NCBI GenBank assembly: GCA_037447655.1
Contig: JBBHKE010000750.1
Span: 36,930-100,929, forward strand
Length of the DNA stretch: 64,000 bases
Direction: 5' to 3'
Source of the DNA: Zygnema cylindricum
Taxonomy: Eukaryota; Streptophyta; Zygnematophyceae; Zygnematales; Zygnemataceae
This document shows positions 36,793 to 48,403 of this stretch, piece after piece. Numbering within the stretch: position 1 is the first letter of the stretch; every line of letters begins with the position of its first letter. Below the pieces are notes generated by a model that had not been told where the DNA came from, did not search any database, and was given only the letters and a program-made list of their open reading frames with translations. The translations under genes and the position numbers were made by a program.

Positions 36793-38102
36793 TACACTAC
36801 GAATCGTAATTAGAGTAAATAACGCTAATTAGGTCGCCCTAAATTTTGACTCCATCATGTTAAATAGAGTAAATGATTCTAAATTTTTCATTATACTATT
36901 TACGTTAAGGTTTATTTAACGTAAATAATTATTATATAGGTTCGTTTTAAATAGCGTGGAGTATGGACGACGTCCAACCGTGCAAAATTGTATTTATATA
37001 AGTAAAAAGGTACAAATAATGATTTAATATTGGTCTTTAACATGTAACTGCGTTTAAACAAACGGTGTAGTGCAAACGTCATAATGACGATAAACTGTAC
37101 GCTTTGTCAGATTCTGTACTATACCTTATTTACAGTAGAGATACTAGCGCGCCAAATTAGAGCACACCGCATAAATTAGAGTAAATTCCTTTTTGAAAAA
37201 GTTATTTCACTCAAATTAGTAGTGTTGTGTATCGGTAAGGATTTACCGATAACCGATATGGACCTTTTTTCGGGTTCCCGATAATCGATATATTGGTACG
37301 ATATATCGACATCGGTCTTATCGCTGATAAGTAGCCGATAATATCGGGTACATATCGGCGATAATGCCGATAACGATAACTATCGGCGATAATTGTACGG
37401 ACCGTACAGATAAATGTACGGCATGTACACGCAATTGTACGTCGTATTCCCCGGACGCGCAGCGAACCCCCTTACTCCTGATTCCGGTAAAAAATCGCGA
37501 ATTTTCCATCATTATTCCTAGTTTAAGGGGGTTTTCAAAATTCCTGCTGCCAGAATTTTCAAAATATGGCGTCTGGAAATGGCGGCAGTCTGAAAGGTGT
37601 GTTCGTCTGCTTCTTTCAGTCTCTTCGTCTTTTTTTGGAAAAAGTTTGATTCAGAAATTTTACAATGTATTTTATTTTTTTCGTTTCGACACAGTAGTTT
37701 TATAACAATAAAGTATTAACTTGTATTTGTCGACGTTTATGTGCAGCGCTGTCCGTAAAGATTTTCAGTTAAATAGATACGCCGAACAGATTCTTATACG
37801 TGGCATTCCACGCTATATAATGAAAATTATATAATACAGTATGTTATATAGTACTATTGTATGCATACTATATTTTTAAAAAGTTATCGCCGATATGGAA
37901 TTTGTTGGTCCCAGACCGATATATCGGGACTCTGACCGTTCGATAACCGATAACTATCGGTATCGTTGTTACCGTGATAAGTTTTTTACCAATACACAAC
38001 ACTACAAATTAGTTCATAACTCTAATTATTTTTTTCTCTTTTTTTACTCTAATTTTTTCATTACTCTAATTTTTTCATTACTCTAATTACGTGTTTGGTG
38101 TA
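36793..38102. mobile_element. TA-MITE, long family, split by a hAT-like insertion
   Basis: Left end CACTACGAATCGTAATTAG and interior (GTGCAAAATTGTA, AAAAAGGTACAAATAATGA) match the long family. The right end (CTCTAATTACGTGTTTGGTG-TA) is diverged. Removing the 785-bp hAT-like element and one 8-bp target copy leaves about 517 bp, shorter than the 617-bp relatives through internal deletion. Confidence 0.8.
37220..38004. mobile_element. hAT-like non-autonomous element, 8-bp TSD
   Basis: Ends TAGTGTTGTGTATYGGTAA as 19-bp inverted repeats with one mismatch, and a perfect 8-bp direct duplication CAAATTAG on both sides (37212-37219 and 38005-38012). Subterminal regions are packed with ATCGG/CCGATAA/GGCGATAA motifs, as expected of hAT transposase-binding repeats. 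TSD length and TAGTGTTG terminus place it in hAT. No transposase. Confidence 0.9.
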
Positions 38103-38795
38103 CCGTACAAAAACGAAAGGCCCCGAAGCACTAGGTCGCCCGCGACTATTATTTTGTATAGAGTTGAAAGCGCGAATAATGATTGATATAGGAACAATTT
38201 GAAAAGTACACATTAAAATCTGCATTAAAATCCAAAGTAGCATGCGCTAAAATCCAATGTAACATTCCAAAGTTTCGGTTATATGGTCACACCACGATAC
38301 TTTACGAAACGTACTCTATATTGCGCACGGCATTCGTTTACACGCGAAACAATAAAGTACCAAAGTACACTTCAAACCATAGTTCAAAAGTAGGCGTTTT
38401 TAATGGTAGGCCTTTGGTCGGCGCTTTGTCGTAAGTTGTGTTATGGGCTTTTCATGTGATCTTCTTAGATCGCTAATTTGATCGGCGACCGTCCGATCGT
38501 CCGAATCTGACGGTTTAATCAAAAATTTTTGGTCCGAATGTTTTAATTGGTCCAATTTTTGGTCCGAATGTTTTAATTGGTCCGAATAGGTCCGAATACA
38601 CTATGGGTCTTAAGGTCATACTGTATGTTTTACGTACAATAGGCATATTGTATGGGCCTACTTTCACCTACTTTTGAACTATGCTTCAAACGTATTCCTT
38701 TGACTTGGACCAACTCCAAAAATCTAAGCTAGACCAATAATCTGCAATCTTATTTAATACGCGAACCAGCACACACAATTAAACTAAAACCAAGC
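38103..38795. other. unassigned sequence with family fragments
   Basis: About 38244-38290 repeats the right end of the Harbinger-like element at 20944-21863 (CATTCCAAAGTTTCGGTTA then TGGTCACACC). At about 38526-38592 a 33-bp unit TTTTTGGTCCGAATGTTTTA... is duplicated in tandem. Confidence 0.6.
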
Positions 38796-38952
38796 TACAT
38801 CGCGAATCGTAATTAGAGCGAATTACTCTAATTTGGTCGCTTGAAATTTCGGCTCTATCACATCAAATAGAGTAATCGATTCTAATTTTTTCATTATTCT
38901 AATTTAGGTAAGGGTTAATTAGCGAAAAAATTTGTAATATAGGTTTTTTTTA
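38796..38952. mobile_element. left end of long-family TA-MITE
   Basis: TACATCGCGAATCGTAATTAG to TAATATAGGTTTTTTT matches the first about 155 bases of the family. It is truncated exactly where the homopyrimidine tract starts. Confidence 0.8.
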
Positions 38953-40955
38953 CACCCTTCCCTCACCAAATATTATTCTCGCCCCCTTTTACACCTCTCC
39001 CTCTTCACCTCCCTCCTATAGTCTCCTTTGTTCTTCATCCCCTCTCCCCTCCTCCCCCTCTCCTCCCCTCCTCACTTCTCCTCTCCACCTCGTCCCTTCT
39101 CCCCTCCTCTCCCTCTTTCCTTCTTTACCCCTTTCCCCTCCCCCCACCCCCCTCCTCCCCCCTTTTCTCCTTTCCCTTTCCTATTTCACGCTCTCCCTCC
39201 CTTCATTCCTCCTCCCCTTCCCTTTTTAATCTCCCCCCTCCCCCTATCTACTCCTCCCTCCCTAATACTCCCTGCCTCCCTCCACTTTTTCCTTTTCTCC
39301 CTCGGTATTTGTATTTGTGTCTCTCTCCTTTTCCCTCTTCCTCTCCGTTTCTAACTTCCTCTCCTTTTTCCTTTCCCTATTCCTCGTCCTCTATCTCCCC
39401 TGACCCCTCGTCCTCTCTTCTCATCTTGCTCTCACTTGCCTTTTTTGTATCGCTTCCCTCTCTCCCTTCTCTCCCTCAACTCCTATTGCCCTATCTCCAC
39501 TCTTCTTTCTCTCTTCTCTCTCTCCTCTCTCTCCCCTCTCTTCTTTTGTTTTCCCTCTCCACCTCTTATTTTTTCCCCTCTCCCCATCTCCTTCTTCCCC
39601 CCATTCACCTTTAACACCTTTACCTCTCTACCTCTCTCTCATTTTCCCAAGCCGCTAACCTCTCCCCTTTCCCCCATCTTCCATACCTCTCCCCATCGCG
39701 GCATATCCCCTTCGATCCTTCTATCTTTTTTTATCTACCCTTTTCGAAATTCCACCCCTCAGGTTTTTCCCCTCCCGCTTCCACTCTGTCTCTCTACTTT
39801 CCCGTCTCCTCCTCTCTTCGTCTCCTCTCACCCTCTCCCGTTCCTTTCCCTGTCTCCCCCTCTTCCCCTCGTCTCTATTTCTCCCCCTCTCCCTCTCCCA
39901 CTCTCCCCCTTTCCCCTTATCCTCACCTCCCTATTTTTCTCTCTCTACCTCTCCCCCTCTCCCCCTCTAGCTTTTCCCGCATAAACTTCCCCCTATTACC
40001 CAGCATTCCTCTCCCGATATTTTATTCTCACCCTCCGCCCCTTTACGCCTCTCCCACGCTCCTTCTCCATCTGCTCCAAACCCTCTCCATCTCCCTCTAT
40101 TCCCCTCCCTCTATCCCTCACTCACTTCTCGCCCTCAGCCCCTCTCCCCCTCTCCCCCTCTCCCTCTCCTTATTTCTCTTCCCACCCTCTCCTATTTCCT
40201 CTCCCTTTTCCTCTCCTAAGTCCTAGCTCTCTCAATCTCCCCCCACCTCTCCCTCTTCCTCACTCTTTCCTTTCCCCCTCTCCTCCTCCTCCCCCTCTCC
40301 TTCTCCCCCTCTCCCCCACTACCCCCCTTCTACCCCCTCTCCTCCTCTCCCCCCTCTCCTCCCCATCCCTCGTTCTTTCCGGCCCCTTTCTCCCTCTCCC
40401 TCCCTCTTTCTCTCCCTTGAACCCCCTCTTACCCCTTCAGGCCTTCCCTTCACCCCCTCTCTATGCCCTCTCCGTCCCCCCATCTCCCATTTGGCCCAAC
40501 CTTTTCTCTCCTCCTTCCCCTTCTGATCGCCACCCCCCCTCCCACCCTCTCCTCCTCCACCCCTCTCGCCCTCCCCCTCCACATTGCACCACACAAGCCC
40601 CCCCTCCCCTCCCCCCACATTTTTCCCCTCAACCCTTTCCTCCTCCCTTTCCTTTTCTTCTTTTCCTTCTCACTCCCTCTATCCCTCTATCTCTCTCTCC
40701 CTCTCTCCTCTCCTTTCCCGCTCCCCGGATCTCCCTCCCCACCTCCCCCTCTTACACTCTCCCCCTTTCTCTTTTTTGCCCTCTTTTCTTCACTCCTCTC
40801 TGTCCCTATCACTCCCTCTTTCACTCTTTCCTCCACTCCCTACTCTCCCTCTCCTCCCTTTTTTCCCCTTCTCACCCCATCAAAGTCTCTATTATTCCCC
40901 CTCAGTCTTCCCCCACCGCTCCCCTCCCTCTCTCCCGCCTTCCTCTCTCTCTTCA
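38948..40955. repeat. 2-kb homopyrimidine tract
   Basis: Almost pure C/T on the plus strand (CCCTCTCC, CTCCCCCT, TTCCC motifs), with only scattered purines. It is not a simple single unit. Long Pro/Ser/Leu frames on plus and Gly/Glu/Arg frames on minus are artefacts. The strand is triplex/H-DNA and G4 prone. Confidence 0.95.
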
Positions 40956-42864
40956 TTTCCAAATATTTTTTAATAAATATAAATAGTGAATTTAAAAACA
41001 ATAATTACAATAATACTAGCAAAAGAGTAGTAATACAGCACAATATATAATAATAATAATAATGATGATTATTATAATAATAGTAATAATGATAATAATA
41101 AAATAATTATATTGATAATAATAAAATAATAATCAAAATAACAACAACAATACAATCACTAATAATATTAAAAAAACACAATAGGTAAAAAAATTCAAGT
41201 TTGTGATAAAACTCAGTTGGAAGTTAATATTAAGATAATCATAATTGATGACAAAAAAAAAAAAAAAATAATTGTAGAATTAAATAAAAAGTAAAAAATA
41301 ACGAGCTATAAAGAGATAAATGAGTAATTTGTAATGATAATAAGTGTTAATGATCGGCATCTCCTCCAAAACATTGAAATATTTTATGTTGACAATCAAA
41401 CTAATGATTTTTAATTATAGTTAGGGAAATAATTTGAAAAAGCCTTAGTTATCAATATAAAAAAATTGAAGAAGATTATTTCCAAACAAAAAATCAAACA
41501 TCTAACAAGGAAACTAAACATCTAACAACTGATGATCTAACATTAGGAACTTTATTGCTACTAGCCACCACCATAGCATCCAACATCAGATATAAAAAAA
41601 AAAAAAATATTCAATGTCCGCAATCCAACGTCTCACGTTCCACATCCCACATCCGCCACCACAAACTTTAAGCATCAGACAAGAGATTCGTTGAAAATTT
41701 TAAAACAGAGAATATAATATTGAGAACCTCCTTCACAAGTTTAATCATTTTTTTTAGCATCGGTCTCCACTCTAGGTCCATTTCCAAAGTCGACCTGTGA
41801 GGATTTTTGGTTTAGATTTGCTAAAAAAGATAACAATTATTAGAATGACGAGTTGATGCTCTTGTGTTTCTTGTCCATTTGTCATCCACCACTCTTTAAA
41901 ATGCATGAATCATTACCAAGGGTTTTTCAATTTCGCTCTCGGAATAGCTATTGTGTCCGCTATGTTAGCTTCACTTCAAAAAGTTATTGGCGCTCATAAA
42001 TTGTCGATATATACGATAACACATATCCGTCATCTATATACCTATATATACCAAGGTTATTAATATCGTTATCATACACGATAATATTGAAAAAGGTGAT
42101 AGGGGCGACGAGGTGGGGTTTTTGAAGGTGGGGGGGGTGGTTGATTCTCCATCACTACAAAAGCATTGAAAAAAAAAATTCACTGTCAACCATACTGTTT
42201 TCTGCATTAGAAACATTAGCGATTTTTAAAAAGTCGACTTCATTAAATGCCCCAATATTTATTATGGAGACTAATTATTTTTTTATTTTAAACCTATTTC
42301 TTTCTAGAACGTAGTTACAAGACATGATAAGATAGTTAAGGTTGAGAGAAAGGTGGATAAGAAGAAAGTATTGTGTAGAGAAGGTTGAGGTAAAAGGTTG
42401 AAGTGAATGGAAATGAGGAGCTATCAAACTATAAAACAATGTGAGAAAGTTGATTGGTGGCAAATTCGGGGGAGAAAAGAGAAGAGCGGAGAAGATAAAC
42501 TGAATTATCAAAAGGGTAATTAACTTGGGTAAACAAATTGGTTCCCAATAAAAAACTTAAATGACCAACATTTAATTGTAAAAAGTGGAATTATTTCCCA
42601 TGTTTTATTTTTTCTCCAAGTACCTTTAACTTTCGTATTTGAAACTTTATCACCACGGTAGCTGATTTGAAATTATCCTGAAATATAATTGTATAATAAG
42701 ACTACCAGCAGTATTAAAATTTTCGGTTTGCTTGACTTGTGTATTTTTTCCATTACACAAATTTGATTAGAAGTCAAATTTTAAGAACCTTTTTCCACAC
42801 ATGTCAAATTATTTCAAACAAAAACCAAAAAACCCTGATACTAGCTTCAACAAGTTCATTAGAC
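40956..42864. other. AT-rich unassigned sequence
   Basis: Starts with degenerate AATAATAAT (41040-41170). No gene recognised. CACATCC/CCACC word repetition near 41610-41660. Confidence 0.4.
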
Positions 42865-43150
42865 TTTGACAAATTTTGAGGTCTACCAACCTCGGCCTGC
42901 ACGGGTTTCAGTACTTAGCCAGATTTCGAGGTCCAGCAACTCGGCGTCACGCGTTTCAGTAATTAGACAAATTTCGAGGTCTAGCAACTCGGCGTGTAGG
43001 GGTTCTGGTATTTATCGAAATACCGAAATTTACGGGTTTCGGTAATAAGCTAAATTTTGAAATTCTCAAGTTTCGGTATTTAGCCTAATTTCGAAATTCA
43101 CGGGTTTGGGTACTTAGCAAAATTTCATTAGGGGGCAACTTGGCGTTACT
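42865..43150. repeat. about 50-bp degenerate tandem repeat
   Basis: About five units built on ACGGGTTTCGGTAYTTAG followed by CMAATTTCGARGTCTAGCAACTCGGCG. Later units lose the GCAACTCGGCG part. Confidence 0.75.
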
Positions 43151-43499
43151 TTGCACCATGAAAGGAACGAGTCCATTGGGTGGAATTTTAGTGAAGGCTA
43201 TTGTTGTCGCCATTCCGTCCACTTTTGGGATGGCTTCTTGGACTGAATTACGCTTGTATCAAGGCCTCCTATCCCGGAAAATTATCAAAACTCCGTTCGG
43301 ATGACTCTGGGAACCTAGTTTTTTTGCCCCCCAGTATAGTGGAAGAAGTTTACCTGCTTGGACATTTTTGGCTCTGGAGTCGCGGAATTGTTTTTCCGTT
43401 GTCGCTTGTCCGATCGCGGAGTGTGGTAGCGCGTTGCGTAAGTTTGGAAGACCCCTTCGAAGGAAAGTTAAGTTTGAAGGTTTTCAATTTCTCGTTAAT

Positions 43500-44196
43500 C
43501 CACCTATTACTACCGTTATCCAAGTAGTAAGGTTCCATCAAATAAAATATAACTGATTTAATGATCCATTCGCAGTTTCAGAGTATCACCAGACTTGCCC
43601 TCCAATGGGTCCTCTTAAAGAATTTAGATTGTAATCATTCCAATTACCAAACTCATAGAGCCAAGTAGCGCACCTACTGACTTCCTTGGATGTGGTAGTT
43701 GTTTCTCAGGCTCCCTTTCCGGAAGTAAATCCTAATCCCCTCTCCGGAAGTGAATCCTAATCTCCGTCACCCGTTACCACCATGGTAAGCCTCAAATGTT
43801 CCATCAAACGTGGATAGGGCAGAAATTTGAATGGAAAATCGCCATCGCAAGGCTCTGCCATTCATGAAGTTATTATGATTCAGCGCAAAACCGGATAAGC
43901 CCGCACTGGCCTTTTATCTAATAAAAACGTCCTTTCTTTGCGTTTGGGGTTTTGTGCACATATTAGCTCTAGAATTACTACGGTTATCCAAGTAGTAAGA
44001 TTCCATCAAATAAAGTATAACTGATTTAATGAGCCATTCACAGTTTCACGGTATCACCAGACTTGCCCTCGAATGGGTCCTTGTTAAGGAATTTAGATTG
44101 TACTCATTGCAATTACCAAACTCATAAAGTCTAGTAGCGTGCCTGCTGCCTTCGTTTGATGTGGAAGTTGTTTCTTAGGCTCCCTCTCCCAAATCG
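43500..44196 (-). pseudogene. tandem array of a rearranged 18S rRNA segment
   Basis: On the minus strand this is nuclear small-subunit rRNA 5'-domain sequence (ACCATGGTGGTAACGGGTGACG, TATTAGATAAAAGGCC and others), joined head to tail. An 18S site near GGGCAAGTCTGGTG is fused to one far upstream in 18S (ATACYGTGAAACTG). The same junction occurs twice, at about 43584 and 44052, so the unit is 468 bp: one full unit plus partial units on each side. One unit also has a small internal duplication of the TTCCGGA-GAGGG segment. Base changes show it is not functional rRNA. A shared junction implies amplification of one rearranged molecule. Confidence 0.85.
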
Positions 44197-44835
44197 AAGG
44201 CGAATACGTGAAACTCAAAATGTTTTAAACTTTTGGGCGGCATAACAAGAGAAATGTTAAGTATGTCGGCAACAATTTTATTATTTTGGACTAGGTGATA
44301 TTTTGACGAACAAGATTTGGATACATACATTGAGGTAATTTATGAAAAAAATCAACCATCATATTTAGACCAAGATGATAACTGAAATCTTTTAAAAGCT
44401 TGAAATTTTTTTGGTCAACAAATCAGTGAAACATAGAATAATTAATTTTACAAATCTCACAACCGAAATTTGAAAGTTTGGCGGGACTTTGAAGTTTCAA
44501 AAATATTATTATCTTCCCACATACGTCAGCTGATTTTCGTGGTTGTTTTTAACAATAAGGATATCATTTGAGTCTTGGAAGTCCAAATTGCAATTGATAG
44601 AGATGATGTCATGCCGTAAGACGTCAGCGGGTATTCTGAGTAAAACTTGTACTAATTGAAGTTTCAGTGAAGTGACAGGTACATATCCGAGAGTACAACT
44701 AGAGATTCGTAAGGGACAAAGGTCGAAATATACTCTCGTACGGCACCACGGGAACACAATGTGAAAACAACGTGGAACTGGACCACGGTACGGCATCAGT
44801 TGTCAGGAATTCAAACGGCTACAAACCTGACAGGT
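44197..44835. other. unassigned sequence before assembly gap
   Basis: No gene or repeat recognised. Confidence 0.35.
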
Positions 44836-44845
44836 NNNNNNNNNN
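44836..44845. other. assembly gap (10 N)
   Basis: Ten N characters. The true distance is unknown. The gap sits near the outer end of the left arm of the inverted-repeat element. Confidence 1.
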
Positions 44846-45223
44846 TAATTTAAAGTTAAAACGCCGATTCACGAGAGTGGCACCTCGAGTGTATTGCTGT
44901 TTTTCACCGAGAGACGTTGAAGTACACACAGGTACAAATAAAGCACCGTTGAGTACAAATTTGACGGTCAATCGGTTGAACAACTTTGACTTTGAAAATA
45001 TTTTTCAACCGCTTAAAATTATGCCGCGCTTGCGAACGTCGACCGTCATAATAAATTTAGCAATTCACACGGCCGGCGAACGTTTACGGTAACAAAACTG
45101 CGGCAACCACATGTAAATAAAAAGTGTTGCAGACAGTCACTTTTTGTCGTTATGTGAGCTCCACGGTGAGAGCACTTAGCCGCAAAATTGAAATTTAATC
45201 GTCTAAGCGTTACATTGAACTTA

Positions 45224-46000
45224 GGGTGTGTCCCCATGTACTTGTAACTTAGCGAACTTACTTTGTATTTTAGCGCGGATCCGCCGGACCCGGTTTTCAA
45301 ATGTCCCTATGTCTGTAAGGACGAAATCGTAACTTACGCTTGTGACGATTGTATACGTCAACAATACCTGTGACGGCTGTCAGCGTCTACAATCTGTGGT
45401 CGCACGTTATTTTTTGAACTCCCTATGACGTCGCATGATTTACCGTGACATTGTAAATGTACCGCCTTCCAACCTGTGCCGTTTCAAGGTTGAAGACGAG
45501 GCGCTTTGCCATTGCGTCTCCTATCCGGTCGACGTGAAATGGCATCGGAATTTGAAGACCCCTGCAAAAAAGAAATCCGTACTGGACGAAAACGGACAAA
45601 ACCAAACAAATTGTGTACTATTATTCGTCGTATTGGAACGAAAACAGACAAATGTAGCGAATTCTATACTTTTCTTTGTCCTTGGAAATCGTATCAAAAT
45701 TTTCGAAAATTACAGCACGTGCGAATATATGTTTTTATTTGTTTATAGAAAATACCTAGTTTTAAAACACATCGCGCATGTGTTTTAAACGTAAGGTCGA
45801 AGATGACTTTTTTTGTCGTGGAAGTGGATCAAAAAACACAAAACGACAAATTTTCATACATCTTAAATTCGAGGATAACGCAAATTGTACTCTACAAATT
45901 TGCGATTCCTTCGTACGGTTGCAACTTAGGCAGTACGGCGCTAAGTTTTACAGGAAAACTACAGAAAAAAACCCTTAATTATGCACATGGGGACATACCC
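45224..46000. mobile_element. PIF/Harbinger-like non-autonomous element (TSD TTA)
   Basis: It starts GGGTGTGTCCCCATGT and ends with the inverse ACATGGGGACATACCC (one mismatch), with TTA on both sides (45221-45223, 46001-46003). The opposite arm of the host element shows the empty site ACTTAAACGCATAGTGAAAC read on the minus strand (about 48675), confirming a TTA duplication. 777 bp, no transposase frame. Confidence 0.85.
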
Positions 46001-46237
46001 TTAGACACAAAGTGAAACGAAACCTCTTGAAACTGAAGTCTTGTACAAAAATATTGTCGGTTCGTCATACACGTAAAATATTTTCGCGGACAAAATAATC
46101 GCGTCACGCTTCGCGAACCAACATTTCTTCGAAATCGACAAGCGTGCAATTCGTACAAATGAAAACCGCTCGGCGCTCGCACCAAACCAAATCGACACAA
46201 AATTACATTATCGAATGAAACAACACATAATTGAAGG

Positions 46238-48403
46238 CAGAGGTCGCAAACAGTCAACCAAACCGTGACCGACCATTAACTGACCGCCCTTGCCGGATCC
46301 GGGACGGATTCGGTTGCCAAATTTTGGGGGTCGGCGGTTACGGTCGGTTGATTCACCAGGAAGAAAAAAACGGTCGGTTACGATCGGTCAACCAAAAAAC
46401 CAAAAAAATGAAAATTTTGTACTGTCCCTATAATCCAACATTCTTGTACTTTGTACTATTTGGCATCGTGAAAGTACGTGACATCATGATTAGCGTAAAA
46501 AATCTGACACGGTACTGCATTAAGCTATTTAATCCGCAAATCAAAGGGAACGCAACAAAGCGTCGCAAATCTGACACAGTATTACAATATTCATTTCGCA
46601 AATCTTAGGCAACGCGACAAAGCGTCGCAAATCTGACACAGTATAACACTATTCATTAGGCAAATGTTAGGGAACGCGACAAAGCGTCGGAAATCTGACA
46701 CGGTAGTAACACTATTCATTTCGCAAATCTTAGGGAACTCGACAAATCGTAATTATTGGCTTATTCCGTCATACATTGGTTAATTTTTTACTTTTTCGGT
46801 TACGGGCGGGCACGGTTATTGCGAAAAATCAAGAGTCGGTTAATTTTTTTTTTCGAAAACGACGGTCAGTTAACGGTTAACAATTTTGGAGCGTGACAAA
46901 ACCTGATCGGGCGTCAGTTACTCAGTTTCTAGGTATGTATTATAAAAATAAATAGAGTAAGTCAACAAAGGCAGACTGCTTCTCGCTCAACTCTCTCCGG
47001 TCCCCATATTTGTTGCAGTCACTGAAGACCGGAGAGAGAGCTAGAGCCATGGCTATCTAAAGAGGATAGGCTAATTCGTAGTTTGTACCAAAAGAGGCAT
47101 CAGATGATTTGATCCTGCTACCTACCATCTTTAATTGCCGTTAGCTTTAGCCTATAGCTTAAAGTAAATGATGAAATGCGTAGGGTACAATAAAAATTAA
47201 TAAATGTACAAGTAGAGAATTCTAACCAACTAAGAAATAACTAAAAGTTGCTCTATACGAGATTTGAATCAAATATTTGTAGTTGTATGCCCTATGCAAT
47301 GAGGCATTAACGAAACGATACGCGTGACGGGTTTCAAAGATATATAAACATTAACATAACAAATATTTACCAGCAAACTAACAAAAAGAAGCAATTCATG
47401 CATGTACGCGAATCTGAACCGTGTAAAATATGTTTTGATCGGACGGCCGGCATTGTAGCCGCCACGGGAAGTGAGCTTTTGGCGTCATTCGGAGATAGCA
47501 TCACGCAGTGCCACATGGCATCACATTACTAGATACCGGAGAAGATGGGAGGAGGAACCATGGCTCCCGATTTGACAAGTGTCACCTTGTAGACCATGTC
47601 ATACAATGGTCGTACTATAAGTACATCTCCCATTGTACCTTCTTGTACTATATAGTGTTATTATTGGACTAGAGTTTAGTAGTAGGTAGTTGTGAGTAGG
47701 CACACTAAGACTTAGTGATATTTAGGTACCTCTCTCTAAGAGAGCTTGTAACTATAAAGGTTATCTTTGACCAACCATAACTTAATGCTCGGGTGAGCAA
47801 ATTCATTGATTCTTTTTGCTGCGAACTCAGGGGAGCTCAAGCTACACAAGGGTATAGTCAGTCAAAGTCTTTGCGTGCCAGGGTGGCACTTATTTAGTGG
47901 GAAATTCAAAGTGGGGAATATTGTCCAAAACACATATTCAAGCTTTGCATTATGTGGTGGAACTGAGCACACAGAAGGTCTTATTTTCACAGGGGTGAAG
48001 GTGTATTTGGGTTCTAATTGTCAAGGGATCATTCATTTGGGTTTATATCAACTTGGTGTCGGCACTATCTAGATTAACTTCTTTTGGATCTGCGATTTTG
48101 TTGGCAATGGAGCCTATAGAATTTCACTATTCATTTCGCAAATCTTGGGGAACGCGACAAATCGTAATTATTGGCTTATTCCGTCATATATTGATTAATT
48201 TTGTACTTTTTCGGTTACGGGCGGGCACGGTTAGTAGCGAAAAATCAAGTTTCGGTTTTTTTTTTTTTTCGTAAACGACGGTTAGTCAATGGTTAACAAT
48301 TTTGGAGAGTGACAAAACTCGGTTGGGCGTCAGTTACTCAGATTTTGAAAAAAAAAAAATGGTCGGTTTTGGGTATGAAATTTTTTGACTTTTGCGACCT
48401 CTG
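46238..48403. mobile_element. hAT-like composite element
   Basis: Ends CAGAGGTCGCAAA and inverse TTTGCGACCTCTG, flanked by imperfect 8-bp repeats ATTGAAGG / ACTGAGGG. About 230 bp near the right end (48120-48346) is repeated inside at 46701-46936 (ATTCATTTCGCAAATCTT to GCGTCAGTTACTCAG). The unique 46937-48119 segment between the copies looks like inserted DNA and may be an LTR remnant, so the original element was probably about 0.8 kb. Confidence 0.7.
46498..46745. repeat. 62-bp tandem repeat, four copies, inside hAT-like element
   Basis: AAAGCGTCGCAAATCTGACAC recurs at about 46557, 46619 and 46681, with an earlier diverged unit at 46498. Subterminal repeats of this kind are common transposase-binding arrays. 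Confidence 0.85.

Noticed and set aside
39028-41050. Several 100-195 codon Pro/Ser frames
   Set aside because: Artefacts of the homopyrimidine tract, open in several frames at once.
46991-47040. Hairpin with 12-bp arms (CTCTCTCCGGTC) as a possible microRNA precursor
   Set aside because: Stem too short and loop too large for a plant microRNA without expression data.
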